Under the pieces are notes generated by a model. The model made no database searches and was not told the DNA's origin. It saw only the letters and a program-made list of their open reading frames with translations. This document shows, piece after piece, positions 42,098 to 50,629 of a DNA stretch of 64,000 bases. This stretch comes from Paramagnetospirillum kuznetsovii (GTDB lineage: Bacteria; Pseudomonadota; Alphaproteobacteria; Rhodospirillales; Magnetospirillaceae): positions 1 through 64,000 of the forward strand of contig NZ_PGTO01000009.1 in NCBI RefSeq assembly GCF_003284725.1. Direction: 5' to 3'. The translations under genes and the position numbers were made by a program. Numbering within the stretch: position 1 is the stretch's first letter; each line of letters starts with the position of its first letter.

Positions 42098-43855
42098 GTG
42101 AATTCACCTGCAGCGGGCGCGACGACCGAGCGCATGGCGCGTCATGCCGTCATTTGGACCATGACGATCGCCACCGCCGTGTTGTGGGCGTTGTTCTGGC
42201 TGTGGGCCCACGATTTCAAGGGGAATCACATCTCGCGGATGGAACAGGTGCTGGATCGCCAGCGGGGGGCGGTGGCCGAGCAGGTCAACGGCATTTTCAA
42301 GATCACCGAGACCTTTCTGGTGGCGGCCAATCGGTGGGTGTCGGACCACCCGGAGCGCGATCCGCGCACGGACCCCGACTTCGCCGCCCTGGTTCGCGAC
42401 TTCCAGCGGATTACCAACGAATCCATGCTGGTGCGTCTGGTGGATGAGGACGGCACCCTGCACCTGGTCCCCGAGGCGCCCGGCGCCAAGCTGGCAAACG
42501 TGGCCGACCGCGACTATTTTCGCGAAGCCATGGCCCATCCCCCCGGCGATATTTTCATCAGCGCGCCTTTCCGGGGACGCTCCACCGGATTGTGGGCGCT
42601 GTCCGTGGCAACCAGAATGTCACGTCCCTCCCACGGCGCCACCATCGCCTTCGTGGCCATCGAACAGTCCTTGTTCAATTCCGCCTTCGCCAAGGGCCGA
42701 ATCGGCGAGGAGGGCAGCATCTCCCTTGTGCGGCGCGACGGCGTATTGTTGGCCCGTTCGGCGACCAATCCCGGTGAGCTGGGGCGCAACCTGTCCCAAT
42801 CGCCGGTCTTCACCGAGGGACTTGCCAAATCGGGTGACGGCGTCTTGTTCACCCAGGGACAACTGACGGACGGTGTCCCCAAGCTGATCGCTTTCGGGGC
42901 GCTGCCTAATTTCCCGCTGGTGGTGACCGTTGGAGCCAGCATGGACTCCGTGGTCGGCGAATTGCGGGCCACCGTCATCAGGGTTGCCATGATCATGGCC
43001 CTGGTCAGCGTGCTGATGTTCTTGGCCACGCGAAAGATATTGTCGCTGCTAGACGATCTGGCCGCCAGCCGGAGCCAGCTCACCGCGTCCCGCGATCAAA
43101 TGGCGGCTGAAGTCGAGGAGCGGCGCCATATCGAGGCGGCATTGCAGCGCTCCAACGGCGACTTGGAGCAATTCGCCTATATCGCCTCGCATGATCTGCA
43201 AACGCCGCTTCGCAATATCGTTCGCTACGCCCAATTGCTGGAGCGCCGCTATCAGGGGCATCTGGAACCCGATGCCCACGACTTCATCGAATTCATCGTC
43301 GATGGCGGCAAGCACATGACCCAGCTCATCGGTGATCTGCTGGAATATTCCCGGATCGCCAGCCAGGCAAAGCCATTGGACCGGTGTTCGTCCAAGGATG
43401 CGGCGGATCGGGCCGTCAATAATCTTCGGGTGCAGATCGAGGAAGCGGGCGCCGAGGTGGTGATCGGCGAGCTTCCGGAGGTGATGGCCGATGACGCCCG
43501 CCTTGTCAGCCTGTTTCAGAATCTATTGGGCAATGGGCTTAAATATCGCTCGCCCGAGCGGCCGTCCAAATTGTCGGTGACGGCGGAACGCGCCGCGCGG
43601 GGCACTTGGCGCTTCGCGGTCGCCGATAACGGCATCGGCATCGAGCGGGAATATTTCGAAAAGATTTTCCAGATCTTCCAGCGCCTGAATCCCACGTCTG
43701 AAACCGAGGGTACAGGCATCGGCCTGACTCTTTGTCGTCGTATCGTCGATCGCTTCGGCGGTGCTATCTGGTTGGAGTCGACTCCCGGCTCCGGCACTAC
43801 GTTTTTCTTTACTCTCGAGGGCGGTTATCATCATGAAGGAGACAACAATGCGTAA
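42098..43855 (+). CDS. Membrane sensor histidine kinase with periplasmic Cache-type domain
   Basis: 585 residues. An N-terminal helix (AVIWTMTIATAVLWALFWLWA), a periplasmic region of about 250 residues of the double-Cache kind (ADRDYFREAMAHPPGDIFISAPFRGR, FPLVVTVGASMDSV), a second helix (VAMIMALVSVLMFLATR), a short coiled coil, then HisKA (YIASHDLQTPLRNIVRYAQLL) and HATPase (NGLKYR, DNGIGIE, GTGIGLTLCRRIV). Cache domains often sense small organic acids or amino acids. The start is uncertain: GTG at 42098 or ATG at 42134; neither has a clear ribosome site. The end overlaps the DUF4189 gene. Confidence 0.88.
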   Translation: MNSPAAGATTERMARHAVIWTMTIATAVLWALFWLWAHDFKGNHISRMEQVLDRQRGAVAEQVNGIFKITETFLVAANRWVSDHPERDPRTDPDFAALVRDFQRITNESMLVRLVDEDGTLHLVPEAPGAKLANVADRDYFREAMAHPPGDIFISAPFRGRSTGLWALSVATRMSRPSHGATIAFVAIEQSLFNSAFAKGRIGEEGSISLVRRDGVLLARSATNPGELGRNLSQSPVFTEGLAKSGDGVLFTQGQLTDGVPKLIAFGALPNFPLVVTVGASMDSVVGELRATVIRVAMIMALVSVLMFLATRKILSLLDDLAASRSQLTASRDQMAAEVEERRHIEAALQRSNGDLEQFAYIASHDLQTPLRNIVRYAQLLERRYQGHLEPDAHDFIEFIVDGGKHMTQLIGDLLEYSRIASQAKPLDRCSSKDAADRAVNNLRVQIEEAGAEVVIGELPEVMADDARLVSLFQNLLGNGLKYRSPERPSKLSVTAERAARGTWRFAVADNGIGIEREYFEKIFQIFQRLNPTSETEGTGIGLTLCRRIVDRFGGAIWLESTPGSGTTFFFTLEGGYHHEGDNNA

Positions 43856-44207
43856 TGTATTTTTCGCCATGACCATGGTCGTTGGAATGCTGGTGGGCTC
43901 GGTCGGAGCCATGGCGGCGGGTGCCATCGCGGTGGACGACGAGGCCGGTTCCAAGGCCGACGAGGTCGGCTATGGCATCGGAACCGGCGCGACCCGCGAG
44001 GAAGCGGGCATCGACGCCAAGCGGGAATGCAAGAAGGCCGGCAACAGCGAATGCAAGGTCGCGGTGCGTTACGACACCTGCGGCGCCTATGCCGCTTCGC
44101 GCAGCTATTCGGGCATCGGTTGGGGCAGCACCGAAGGCGCCGCCAAGGCCAACGCACTGGAAGCTTGCGGGGCTGGTTGCAAGGTCGTCGTCTCGGACTG
44201 CCAGTAA
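43848..44207 (+). CDS. Exported DUF4189-domain small protein
   Basis: 119 residues: a signal peptide (FFAMTMVVGMLVGSVGAMAAG), then a DUF4189-type core with repeated GIGTGATREEAGIDAKREC and GWGSTEGAAKANALEAC units and six Cys (probably three disulphides). It should be periplasmic or secreted; the function is unknown. The ATG at 43848 has GAAGGAGA upstream and lies inside the last codons of the kinase gene, so the two are coupled. A bidirectional terminator follows. Confidence 0.75.
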   Translation: MRNVFFAMTMVVGMLVGSVGAMAAGAIAVDDEAGSKADEVGYGIGTGATREEAGIDAKRECKKAGNSECKVAVRYDTCGAYAASRSYSGIGWGSTEGAAKANALEACGAGCKVVVSDCQ

Positions 44208-44215
44208 TCCGGTCG

Positions 44216-44248
44216 CCTATCCCTCTCCCCTTGCGGGAGAGGGATAGG
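44216..44248. terminator. Bidirectional hairpin terminator
   Basis: CCTATCCCTCTCCC (44216-44229) pairs perfectly with GGGAGAGGGATAGG (44235-44248) around CTTGC. It separates the convergent DUF4189 and 407-residue protein genes. The CCCTCTCCC...GGGAGAGGG type of palindrome recurs in many genomes as a REP-like unit. Confidence 0.7.
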
Positions 44249-44255
44249 CATCCCG

Positions 44256-45479
44256 TTATTGTTTGGTCGGGCGCGGCATCGGCGGTTCTTCCGCCGATGC
44301 CGTCGGCTCGGTCGGCGGGCTCGGCTTCGCGGTCGCCTTGGGCGGGGCGGGCAGGGGCTCGGCTTCCACTTCCGGCAGGGGGACCGCGCTGTCATTGGGC
44401 GCGGGCTTTGATTTCGTCTCGACGGGGGGCTTGGCTTCCCCTTGCGCCTTCGCCGGGGGTGTCGTGATGGGCATGGGAGCCGCATCCTCCACCTTCGGTT
44501 CAGGCGGCTTGGCCGTGGGCGCCACCGCCACCGACGGCTGGGCCGCTTCCAGTCTCGGGATCAGGCCACTCATCACATTGGTCGCGAGGTTGTGGGCGAT
44601 GGCCGCGGGTTTGGGCGGCTTGCGCTTTTTCTCGAAACCGGATGGTGTTGCCTTGTAGTTGTTGTTGGCCCGTTCGGGGCCGAAGCCTTCGTCGTCGTCA
44701 TCGGCAATATCGAAGCCGCGCGATGTGGCGACCGCCTTGTCGGTACGCTGCCATTCCTTCAGCGAGCGGCTATTGACCATGGCGACGATCCTGCCGGTCT
44801 TGACGTCGAGAATGCGGGCGCGCAATTCATAGCCGGTGGTCGCCTTGGGCTGGTCGGCCACCAGGACTTCCACCAGCAGGTCGGCCATATTCTGCAAGGC
44901 CATGATTTCCACCGTGCGGGGATCGATATCCTCGCCGCCGGCCCCCATGATCCGCATGATGGCGGTGCGGTCCACCACCAGGGCGTCGGCCGTGAGGAAG
45001 GGGGTCAGGAAGCCGTCCTGGAATTCCCATTCCCAGGTTTCCGGCCGCGACTGGCGGGCCTGCTCGTCGGCATTGCGGCGCTGGGTTTCCACCGTGCTCT
45101 GCTTGCTGCCCGACTGCTTCAGGGCAAGGTCGCCCTCGGTGGTATTGGCGGACTTGTCGGTGGAGATGGTGCGGCTTTCGCTATACCACTGGGCCATGGT
45201 GTCGGTCAGTTGCCGATTCCAGTAGAAGGCCAGCCGAGGCCGCCCGCCCTTGCCATAGGCGTCGGCGAATCGGGCGATGACGTCGGTTTGCGGCTTGAAC
45301 GGATCGGGCCGAACGCCGGTGTCGAAGCCCGGACTCCCTTCCGGCGCGGCGGCGCGGGCCGGTGGGTCTGCCTTGGCCGGGGCCTGATAAGGCGGAACCT
45401 TGGGGCCGACCGTCTGGGCCGAGGCGGCGCCGCCGAGCAGGACGGCGGCCATCAGGCAGGCGAGGGGGGAGAGCTTCAT
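44256..45479 (-). CDS. Exported protein of unknown function in the LpoB-like operon
   Basis: 407 residues with a signal peptide (LSPLACLMAAVLLGGAASAQ). The region 60-260 is a mixed alpha/beta domain with DPFKPQTDVIARFADAYG, RPRLAFYWNRQLTD and LRARILDVKTGRIVAMVNS, reminiscent of curli-assembly/LpoB-like folds that carry a DxxTGxIV strand. The C-terminal 130 residues are Pro/Ala/Lys-rich and probably extended. I do not recognise a named family. The ATG overlaps the stop of the YcfL-like gene (ATGA). It is last in the operon. Confidence 0.65.
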   Translation of the reverse strand: MKLSPLACLMAAVLLGGAASAQTVGPKVPPYQAPAKADPPARAAAPEGSPGFDTGVRPDPFKPQTDVIARFADAYGKGGRPRLAFYWNRQLTDTMAQWYSESRTISTDKSANTTEGDLALKQSGSKQSTVETQRRNADEQARQSRPETWEWEFQDGFLTPFLTADALVVDRTAIMRIMGAGGEDIDPRTVEIMALQNMADLLVEVLVADQPKATTGYELRARILDVKTGRIVAMVNSRSLKEWQRTDKAVATSRGFDIADDDDEGFGPERANNNYKATPSGFEKKRKPPKPAAIAHNLATNVMSGLIPRLEAAQPSVAVAPTAKPPEPKVEDAAPMPITTPPAKAQGEAKPPVETKSKPAPNDSAVPLPEVEAEPLPAPPKATAKPSPPTEPTASAEEPPMPRPTKQ

Positions 45480-45943
45480 TTGGTTTCCCTCATCTCGATC
45501 ATGTAGCCGTCCACGGTCTTGTCGCCCATGGACAGTTCGCGGTAGGCCGACGAGGTGCGTGGCGACAGATGGAGACGCTGCCAGGCGCTGACCGGCTCGG
45601 AGGCTACGCCGGTGCTGTCATAGAACTGGGTGCGCGCCTCGGCGGTTTGTTGAAAATCGGTGCAGTTGACCACCTGGGCGACGACCTCCACCGTGCCGGT
45701 GGCGGTCCGCCGCGCCGCGATGGAGCGGACATAGAGCTTGTTCATGATGGCCGGGTCGGTGATGTTCACCGAATTCATCGGCATTTCCTTCAAGGGCGAG
45801 CTTTCGCCCGGCACCATGGCGGGACCGGGCACCAGATCGCGCTGGCCTGAGATCCGCGACATGTCGCAGTGGGGGGCGGGCTCCATGGAGGCGCAGCCGC
45901 CGAGCAGCAGCAGACCGAGAACGGGGGCAAGCAGGCGTCGCAT
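45476..45943 (-). CDS. YcfL-like (DUF1425) lipoprotein
   Basis: 155 residues. The lipoprotein signal MRRLLAPVLGLLLLGGCAS ends in a good lipobox (LGGC). The mature part has a DUF1425/YcfL-type beta-sandwich: IMNKLYVRSIAARRTATG, VEVVAQVVNCTDFQQTAEARTQ-like and SAWQRLHLSPRTSSAYRE. YcfL is encoded near lpoB in enterobacteria too. The ATG at 45943 has AAGGAG nine bases upstream and follows the COG3014-like stop by five bases. Confidence 0.75.
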   Translation of the reverse strand: MRRLLAPVLGLLLLGGCASMEPAPHCDMSRISGQRDLVPGPAMVPGESSPLKEMPMNSVNITDPAIMNKLYVRSIAARRTATGTVEVVAQVVNCTDFQQTAEARTQFYDSTGVASEPVSAWQRLHLSPRTSSAYRELSMGDKTVDGYMIEMRETK

Positions 45944-45948
45944 GGGGA

Positions 45949-47349
45949 TCACTCCTTGGAATCCCGGCCCGTGGCGGGCGGGGAGGCGGTTACCAGCGCC
46001 GCAGGCGAGGCCGGAGCCGCCGGGATGATGACCGGGCTGGCCATGATGTCGGCGGGGACGCTGTTGGGGGCGCGGGGATTGCGGGGGATGGCGGTTCCGT
46101 CCTTGATCCAGACCAATCCGCAGCGGCCCGCGCGCTGAATGGGAATGTCGCGGCCGCCCAGCATGGTGCCGCCGGGCGACTGGAATTCCACCCGCAAAGC
46201 GGTGACCTTGTCGGAAAGCGTCATGGTCAGACCCTGGACCCGGTCGGACAGATTGTCCCAATAGCGGGTGTCGGCCTCGGATTCAATGGCATGGGCGGTC
46301 AGTTTGGACAGCAGGCCGATCAAGGCCAGCCCGCCCGCCGCAATGGCGGCGCCCTGCTGGACATCCTCGGCCCTTTCGCGATCCTTGCGTTTGGTGCCGC
46401 GCCGAGGGCCGCTTTCCGTGGCGACCTTGGCCGCCAGGATGGCGCCGATCAGGGCCGCATTTCCGACCGTGTCGGCGACGGATTTGTATTCCGCCTTGCC
46501 TTCCAGGATGGCGTCGAACTGACGGCCGCCGCGCGTCGAGGCCTGACGGTAGATGTCTTCCAGCAGGACCGCGGAATCTTCCGGATGATCCTTGGGATGA
46601 TCGGGGTCGGTCCAACTGATGCGGGCGGTCTCGGTGGAGCCGCTGCGCTTGATCCTGAGACGCGCTCCGTCGGAGATCTTGACCGGGGCGTCGCCGGTCT
46701 CCACCAGCACCAGGACGTTGTCCTTGTCGCGGGGCAGCGGCGCATCCTTGTTGATGGCGCGGAATTCCTTGAAGTCCTCGGCGGCCAGCGAGGCGTTGCC
46801 GGAACAATGGGCGGCCCAGCCCTGGAGAAAGGGCATCAGGGCGAAATCGGCGCGGTATTGCTGTTCCTCGGCGAAGGCGTCTTGCAGCATGCCGCCCTTG
46901 AAACTGGCCCTGGCATTCTCGAAATCTCCGGCGCGCAGGTAGAGCAGGCCGCGATAGTAATAGGCCATCACCCGCTCGTAGGGTTCGCCCTTGAAGTCCT
47001 TGACCTGTTCTCGGGTCAGGAGTTCGCGCGCCTTCTTGGCCTGTTCGTTGTCGGCGTAAACCGCTTCGATGCCTTGCAGTGCGTCGTCGAACAATTGCTC
47101 GGACAGTTGATTGCGCCCCAAGGCGAAGGTGGCCAGTCCAAGACGCATGTCGTTGAGGACGCGGTTGCGCTGGCCTTGGGCTTGGGCGATGAAGAAATGG
47201 CGGCGTAATTCTGTCGGCTTGTCGTCCAGATAGGCGTGGACGCTGCCGAGGTCGGGGCTGGTTTCCTGCTCGCGGGCGGTGACGCAGCCGACCGTCATGG
47301 CCGCCGCGACCAGGCAGCTCGTCAGTCGTGATGCGCCCGCGGCGGCCAT
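45949..47349 (-). CDS. COG3014-like tetratricopeptide envelope protein
   Basis: 466 residues. The N-terminus looks like a lipoprotein or signal sequence (SCLVAAAMTVGCVTA), though the lipobox is imperfect. The first 220 residues are TPR-like helices (RGLLYLRAGDFENARASFKGGMLQDAFAEE). A beta-rich part, a Gly/Ala helix (AAIAAGGLALIGLLSKLTAHAIE) and a C-terminal domain with DNLSDRVQGLTMTLSDKV follow. The layout matches COG3014-type proteins that neighbour lpoB-like genes in other proteobacteria. It starts 11 bases after the LpoB-like gene. Confidence 0.7.
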   Translation of the reverse strand: MAAAGASRLTSCLVAAAMTVGCVTAREQETSPDLGSVHAYLDDKPTELRRHFFIAQAQGQRNRVLNDMRLGLATFALGRNQLSEQLFDDALQGIEAVYADNEQAKKARELLTREQVKDFKGEPYERVMAYYYRGLLYLRAGDFENARASFKGGMLQDAFAEEQQYRADFALMPFLQGWAAHCSGNASLAAEDFKEFRAINKDAPLPRDKDNVLVLVETGDAPVKISDGARLRIKRSGSTETARISWTDPDHPKDHPEDSAVLLEDIYRQASTRGGRQFDAILEGKAEYKSVADTVGNAALIGAILAAKVATESGPRRGTKRKDRERAEDVQQGAAIAAGGLALIGLLSKLTAHAIESEADTRYWDNLSDRVQGLTMTLSDKVTALRVEFQSPGGTMLGGRDIPIQRAGRCGLVWIKDGTAIPRNPRAPNSVPADIMASPVIIPAAPASPAALVTASPPATGRDSKE

Positions 47350-47360
47350 TGCCTTGTTTC

Positions 47361-47990
47361 CTAGCGATAGATGATGTCGTCCTGGGCGGCCTTGGCGAAT
47401 TCGTAGATGCCGCTCCAGACGATTTCCGAGGTTTCCAGATCCACCATCTCGAAGATGATCTGGTTATAGCGCTGCATCATGCCGGTCTTGGGATCGCGTG
47501 AGTCCAAAGAGGTGATGCGCCCGCCCAGCCGGTAGTCGCCGCCCTTCTGGGCGCCCGCCGCGGGCAGGGTGGCCTTATCCACCGTGCCTTGGCGCTTCAG
47601 ATCGCGTTCCTTGGCCACCATGTCGGCATAGTGGCGCCCGACGAACTGCATCCGTCCGGCGGCGGCCCGGTTGAGGCCGACCCGCAGGCGGTCGGTGATG
47701 GAGTTCTTGTTCAGCCGCGACGAGCTTTCATTGTGAAAATATTCGGAATCGATGATGACGTTGGGCGGCATCGCCGCATTGGCCAGCCGGGGCTGGCTCA
47801 GCATGTCGCGCAGCATCTGGTCGGTCATGGCGATGACGTCCTGGCTTTCGATGCCGACGCCCTTGACCGGCCCCGAGGTGCCGGGATCGATATAGACGGT
47901 GGGGGCGCCCGCGGTGTTGTCCACCCTCTGGCAGGCCGCCAGGGCGAGCGCGGCGGCGATGGCGACGGACAAGGCATAGGGACGGCGCAT
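47361..47990 (-). CDS. LpoB-like lipoprotein (penicillin-binding-protein activator family)
   Basis: 209 residues. Lipoprotein signal with lipobox LAAC (residue 20). The domain has DQMLRDMLSQPRLANAAMPPNVIIDSEY, a hydrophobic RLRVGLNRAAAGRMQFVGR, GGDYRLGGRITSLDSR and FEMVDLETSEIVWSGIYEF, all typical of LpoB/YcfM. In enterobacteria LpoB activates PBP1b from the outer membrane. Whether this homologue binds a PBP is not shown. First gene of the four-gene envelope operon. Confidence 0.75.
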   Translation of the reverse strand: MRRPYALSVAIAAALALAACQRVDNTAGAPTVYIDPGTSGPVKGVGIESQDVIAMTDQMLRDMLSQPRLANAAMPPNVIIDSEYFHNESSSRLNKNSITDRLRVGLNRAAAGRMQFVGRHYADMVAKERDLKRQGTVDKATLPAAGAQKGGDYRLGGRITSLDSRDPKTGMMQRYNQIIFEMVDLETSEIVWSGIYEFAKAAQDDIIYR

Positions 47991-48122
47991 GGAACGTCTC
48001 CGGTTGAATAGGGTTCTAGGGTTATGGTCCCCCTGAATTCAGGCGATCTTATGGCAATCGGGTGGTGCTTGCATCCGCCGAAGTGAGGTACAGTCAATAC
48101 CCTAGCCCGTATTGGAGTGACG

Positions 48123-49463
48123 GTGTCCGTGTCAAATGTTCAGCATGCCCTTTTGGTGGAGGACAGCGCGACCCAGGCGCTGCTGACCTTGGCCGAGTTG
48201 GAGAAGCTTCCCGACATCGAGGTCGAGCATGCCGTCAGCCTCGCCGCCGCCCTGGAAGCCATTTGTCGGACCCGGTTCGACGTGGTGTTCCTTGACCTGA
48301 CGCTTCCCGATTCGGTGGGGGAAGAGACGGTCAAGCGGTTCTGCGACGCAGCACCCGACTTGGCGGTGGTGGTGCTGACCAATCACGACGACGATGCCCA
48401 GGCCTTGCAGTCCTTGGAGCAAGGCGCTCAGGACTACATGCTGAAGGGGCGCATCGACGCTCAATCGCTGTCGCGTTCGCTGCGCTATTCCATCCAGCGC
48501 AAGCGGGCCGAGATATCGGTACGCGACGCCCGCGACGAGGCGCTGAGGGCCAACCGCCAGCTTGAGCGGCGCATGCGGCAGATCAATTGCCTTTATGGCG
48601 TTTCCCGTGCGTTGGAGTCTCCGGAACTGCCGCTTCGGGTCGCCATGGAAGAAGTGGTGTCGCTGATTCCCTCGGCTTGGCTGCGGCCGGAAAGTATCGG
48701 TGTCCGTCTGACCTGTCTGAACGGGCTGTTGCCGGGCGGCATCGTCGAGACCTCCGACTTCATGGACACCCAGTGGCGGTTGGAGGCCCAGGTTTTCGCG
48801 GGGGCGCGTCCCGCCGGTCGCATCGAGATTTGCTGGCCCGAGAGTCGCCCCCCGGAAGGGGACGAGGCTTTCGCCGTCTCCGAGCGCGATCTGGTGCGGG
48901 AATTGGCCCGTCGTGTCGGCCAGGCCCTGGAACGGGCCTGCGTCCAGAAGGAACTGGTTCAGCTCGCCACGGTGGACTTCCTGACCGCGGCCTATAACCG
49001 CCGCCACTTCATGGCGGTGACCGGGGCCGAGGTCCAGCGCGCCGGACGCTATGGCCGTCCGTTGTCCCTGCTGATGCTCGATATCGATCACTTCAAGCGC
49101 ATCAATGACGAACGTGGCCATGCCGCCGGTGACGAGGCGCTGAAGGCCTTTGTCATCGTTTGTCGCGAAGTGTTGCGCGATCAGGATATCGTCGGCCGCA
49201 TGGGCGGTGAGGAGTTCGCCATCGCCTTGCCGGAAACCGCCATGGAAGCGGCCCTGGTGGTCGCCGGACGGGTGCGCGCCCATTTGGCGGAGATGGAACT
49301 TCCGGTCAGCGGCGGGGCGCCGCTGCGCCTGACCACCAGCATCGGCGTCGCCGAGTGCAAGATCAGGGACGGCGAGGGACTTGAAGCCTGCCTGGGTCGG
49401 GCCGATGCCGCGCTCTATCGCGCCAAGGCGCTGGGCCGCGACCGGGTCGAGGCGGCGGAATAG
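48123..49463 (+). CDS. REC-GGDEF diguanylate cyclase with central GAF-like region
   Basis: 446 residues. Receiver (ALLVEDSATQALLTLAELE; VVFLDLTLPDSVG phospho-Asp; VVLTNHDD; YMLKGRID), a short coiled coil, a GAF-like region (about 170-280, LYGVSRALESPELPL), and GGDEF (TVDFLTAAYNRRHF, MLDIDHFKRINDERGH, RMGGEEFAIALPE) with an RDQD inhibitory site. GGEEF is a fully active variant. The GTG at 48123 has GGAG five bases upstream; GTG at 48117 overlaps that site and is less likely. It is divergent from the LpoB-like operon. Confidence 0.87.
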   Translation: MSVSNVQHALLVEDSATQALLTLAELEKLPDIEVEHAVSLAAALEAICRTRFDVVFLDLTLPDSVGEETVKRFCDAAPDLAVVVLTNHDDDAQALQSLEQGAQDYMLKGRIDAQSLSRSLRYSIQRKRAEISVRDARDEALRANRQLERRMRQINCLYGVSRALESPELPLRVAMEEVVSLIPSAWLRPESIGVRLTCLNGLLPGGIVETSDFMDTQWRLEAQVFAGARPAGRIEICWPESRPPEGDEAFAVSERDLVRELARRVGQALERACVQKELVQLATVDFLTAAYNRRHFMAVTGAEVQRAGRYGRPLSLLMLDIDHFKRINDERGHAAGDEALKAFVIVCREVLRDQDIVGRMGGEEFAIALPETAMEAALVVAGRVRAHLAEMELPVSGGAPLRLTTSIGVAECKIRDGEGLEACLGRADAALYRAKALGRDRVEAAE

Positions 49464-49535
49464 AGCGTCCTGCGTCACATTCGACGCTGGGTGCGATCAG
49501 CGGTCGCTGAGACCGCGGCCAAGCAAGCGGAGCTT

Positions 49536-49558
49536 GCGCCCGGCGAGGGGCAAACATG
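49536..49558 (+). repeat. Copy 3 of the short dispersed GC-rich repeat
   Basis: GCGCCCGGCGAGGGGCAAAC then ATG matches 12-36 and 6415-6444. Just before it are two small hairpins, GCGGTC-GCTGA-GACCGC (49500-49516) and CAAGC-GGA-GCTTG (49524-49536). The element fills the gap between the convergent GGDEF genes, so it may terminate both. Confidence 0.5.
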
Positions 49559-49565
49559 ACCGAAT

Positions 49566-50519
49566 TCAGGCGAATTTGAAGGAGCCGCCGCCGTTACGCT
49601 TGACCGCATACATGGCGGCGTCGGCCATGCGCAGCATTTCCGCCTGGGATTTTGTGTCGTCGGGGAAGACGGCGATGCCGATGCTGCAACTGATGGATTC
49701 CATCATGCCGCATTCGGCGGCGGTGCGGGTTTGCACCGTTCTCAGGATGTTGGCGCCCAGGCGGGCAAGCCCCTGCTTGTCGCGGATATTCTTCATGATG
49801 ACGACGAATTCGTCACCTCCCACACGGGCGACCGTGTCGCTGGCGCGCAGCGAGCTGACCAGGGCGTCGGCGGTGACCTGAATCAGGCGATCGCCTGCTT
49901 CGTGGCCCTTGGTGTCGTTGACCAGTTTCAGCTTGTCCAGGTCGATGACCATGACCGCGAATTTCTCGGCATGACGCGCCGCGAAGCGATGGGTCTCGTC
50001 CAACCGATCGAACAGCAGGTTGCGATTGGCCAGTCCGGTCAACTGGTCGTAAAGCGCCCGCTGGCGCAGGCGCAATTCCTTGTATTTGCGATAGATGGCG
50101 TATTCGATGGCTTGGCGCAGGTCGCCGCCGCTGAAACGACCCTTGATGACGTAGTCGTCGGCGCCGTGGCGCAAGGCCTCCAGGACGAATTCACGGTCGT
50201 CGAAGGCGCTGACGACGATGACCGGCGTGGTGACATGGCCGAAATCGACGCGGGCCAGCACATCCTTGGCATTGCCGTCCTTGACCAAGTAGTCGAGCAG
50301 GCAGATCTCGAATTCCTTGGTGTTCAGCGCGTCGATGGCGCCACTGCAATCGACGGCGCGTTCCAGCACCAGCTTGTCGCCGTAAATGGACTGGAGAACG
50401 TTTTCGCAATACATGAAGTGGATGAGATCGTCTTCTACCAGCAGCACCCGAAAGGGTGACTTGGAACAGACCTCTTCGGGGTCTTGGAAGGCTACGGGGT
50501 CGGCTCTGGTCATTAACAT
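49566..50519 (-). CDS. REC-GGDEF diguanylate cyclase
   Basis: 317 residues. An intact receiver (LLVEDDLIHFMYCENVL; ICLLDYLVKDGNAKD; VVSAFDDRE; YVIKGRFSG) and a canonical GGDEF domain (DQLTGLANRNLLF, VIDLDKLKLVNDTKGHEAG, RVGGDEFVVIMKN) with RASD inhibitory site. It should make c-di-GMP upon phosphorylation. The ATG at 50519 has GGGAG seven bases upstream. A near-palindrome CTGCT-AGTAT...ATACT-ACC-AGCAG (50542-50566) lies upstream and could be an operator or a terminator of the previous gene. Confidence 0.9.
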   Translation of the reverse strand: MLMTRADPVAFQDPEEVCSKSPFRVLLVEDDLIHFMYCENVLQSIYGDKLVLERAVDCSGAIDALNTKEFEICLLDYLVKDGNAKDVLARVDFGHVTTPVIVVSAFDDREFVLEALRHGADDYVIKGRFSGGDLRQAIEYAIYRKYKELRLRQRALYDQLTGLANRNLLFDRLDETHRFAARHAEKFAVMVIDLDKLKLVNDTKGHEAGDRLIQVTADALVSSLRASDTVARVGGDEFVVIMKNIRDKQGLARLGANILRTVQTRTAAECGMMESISCSIGIAVFPDDTKSQAEMLRMADAAMYAVKRNGGGSFKFA

Positions 50520-50629
50520 GAGGCGGCTCCCGCTGCTCGCACTGCTAGTATTTGATACTACCAGCAGATGGGGGATTTAGCCATCATTGAAAGTAAGGAC
50601 GCATCCCATACGGAGGTCAAGGTCAGCGA

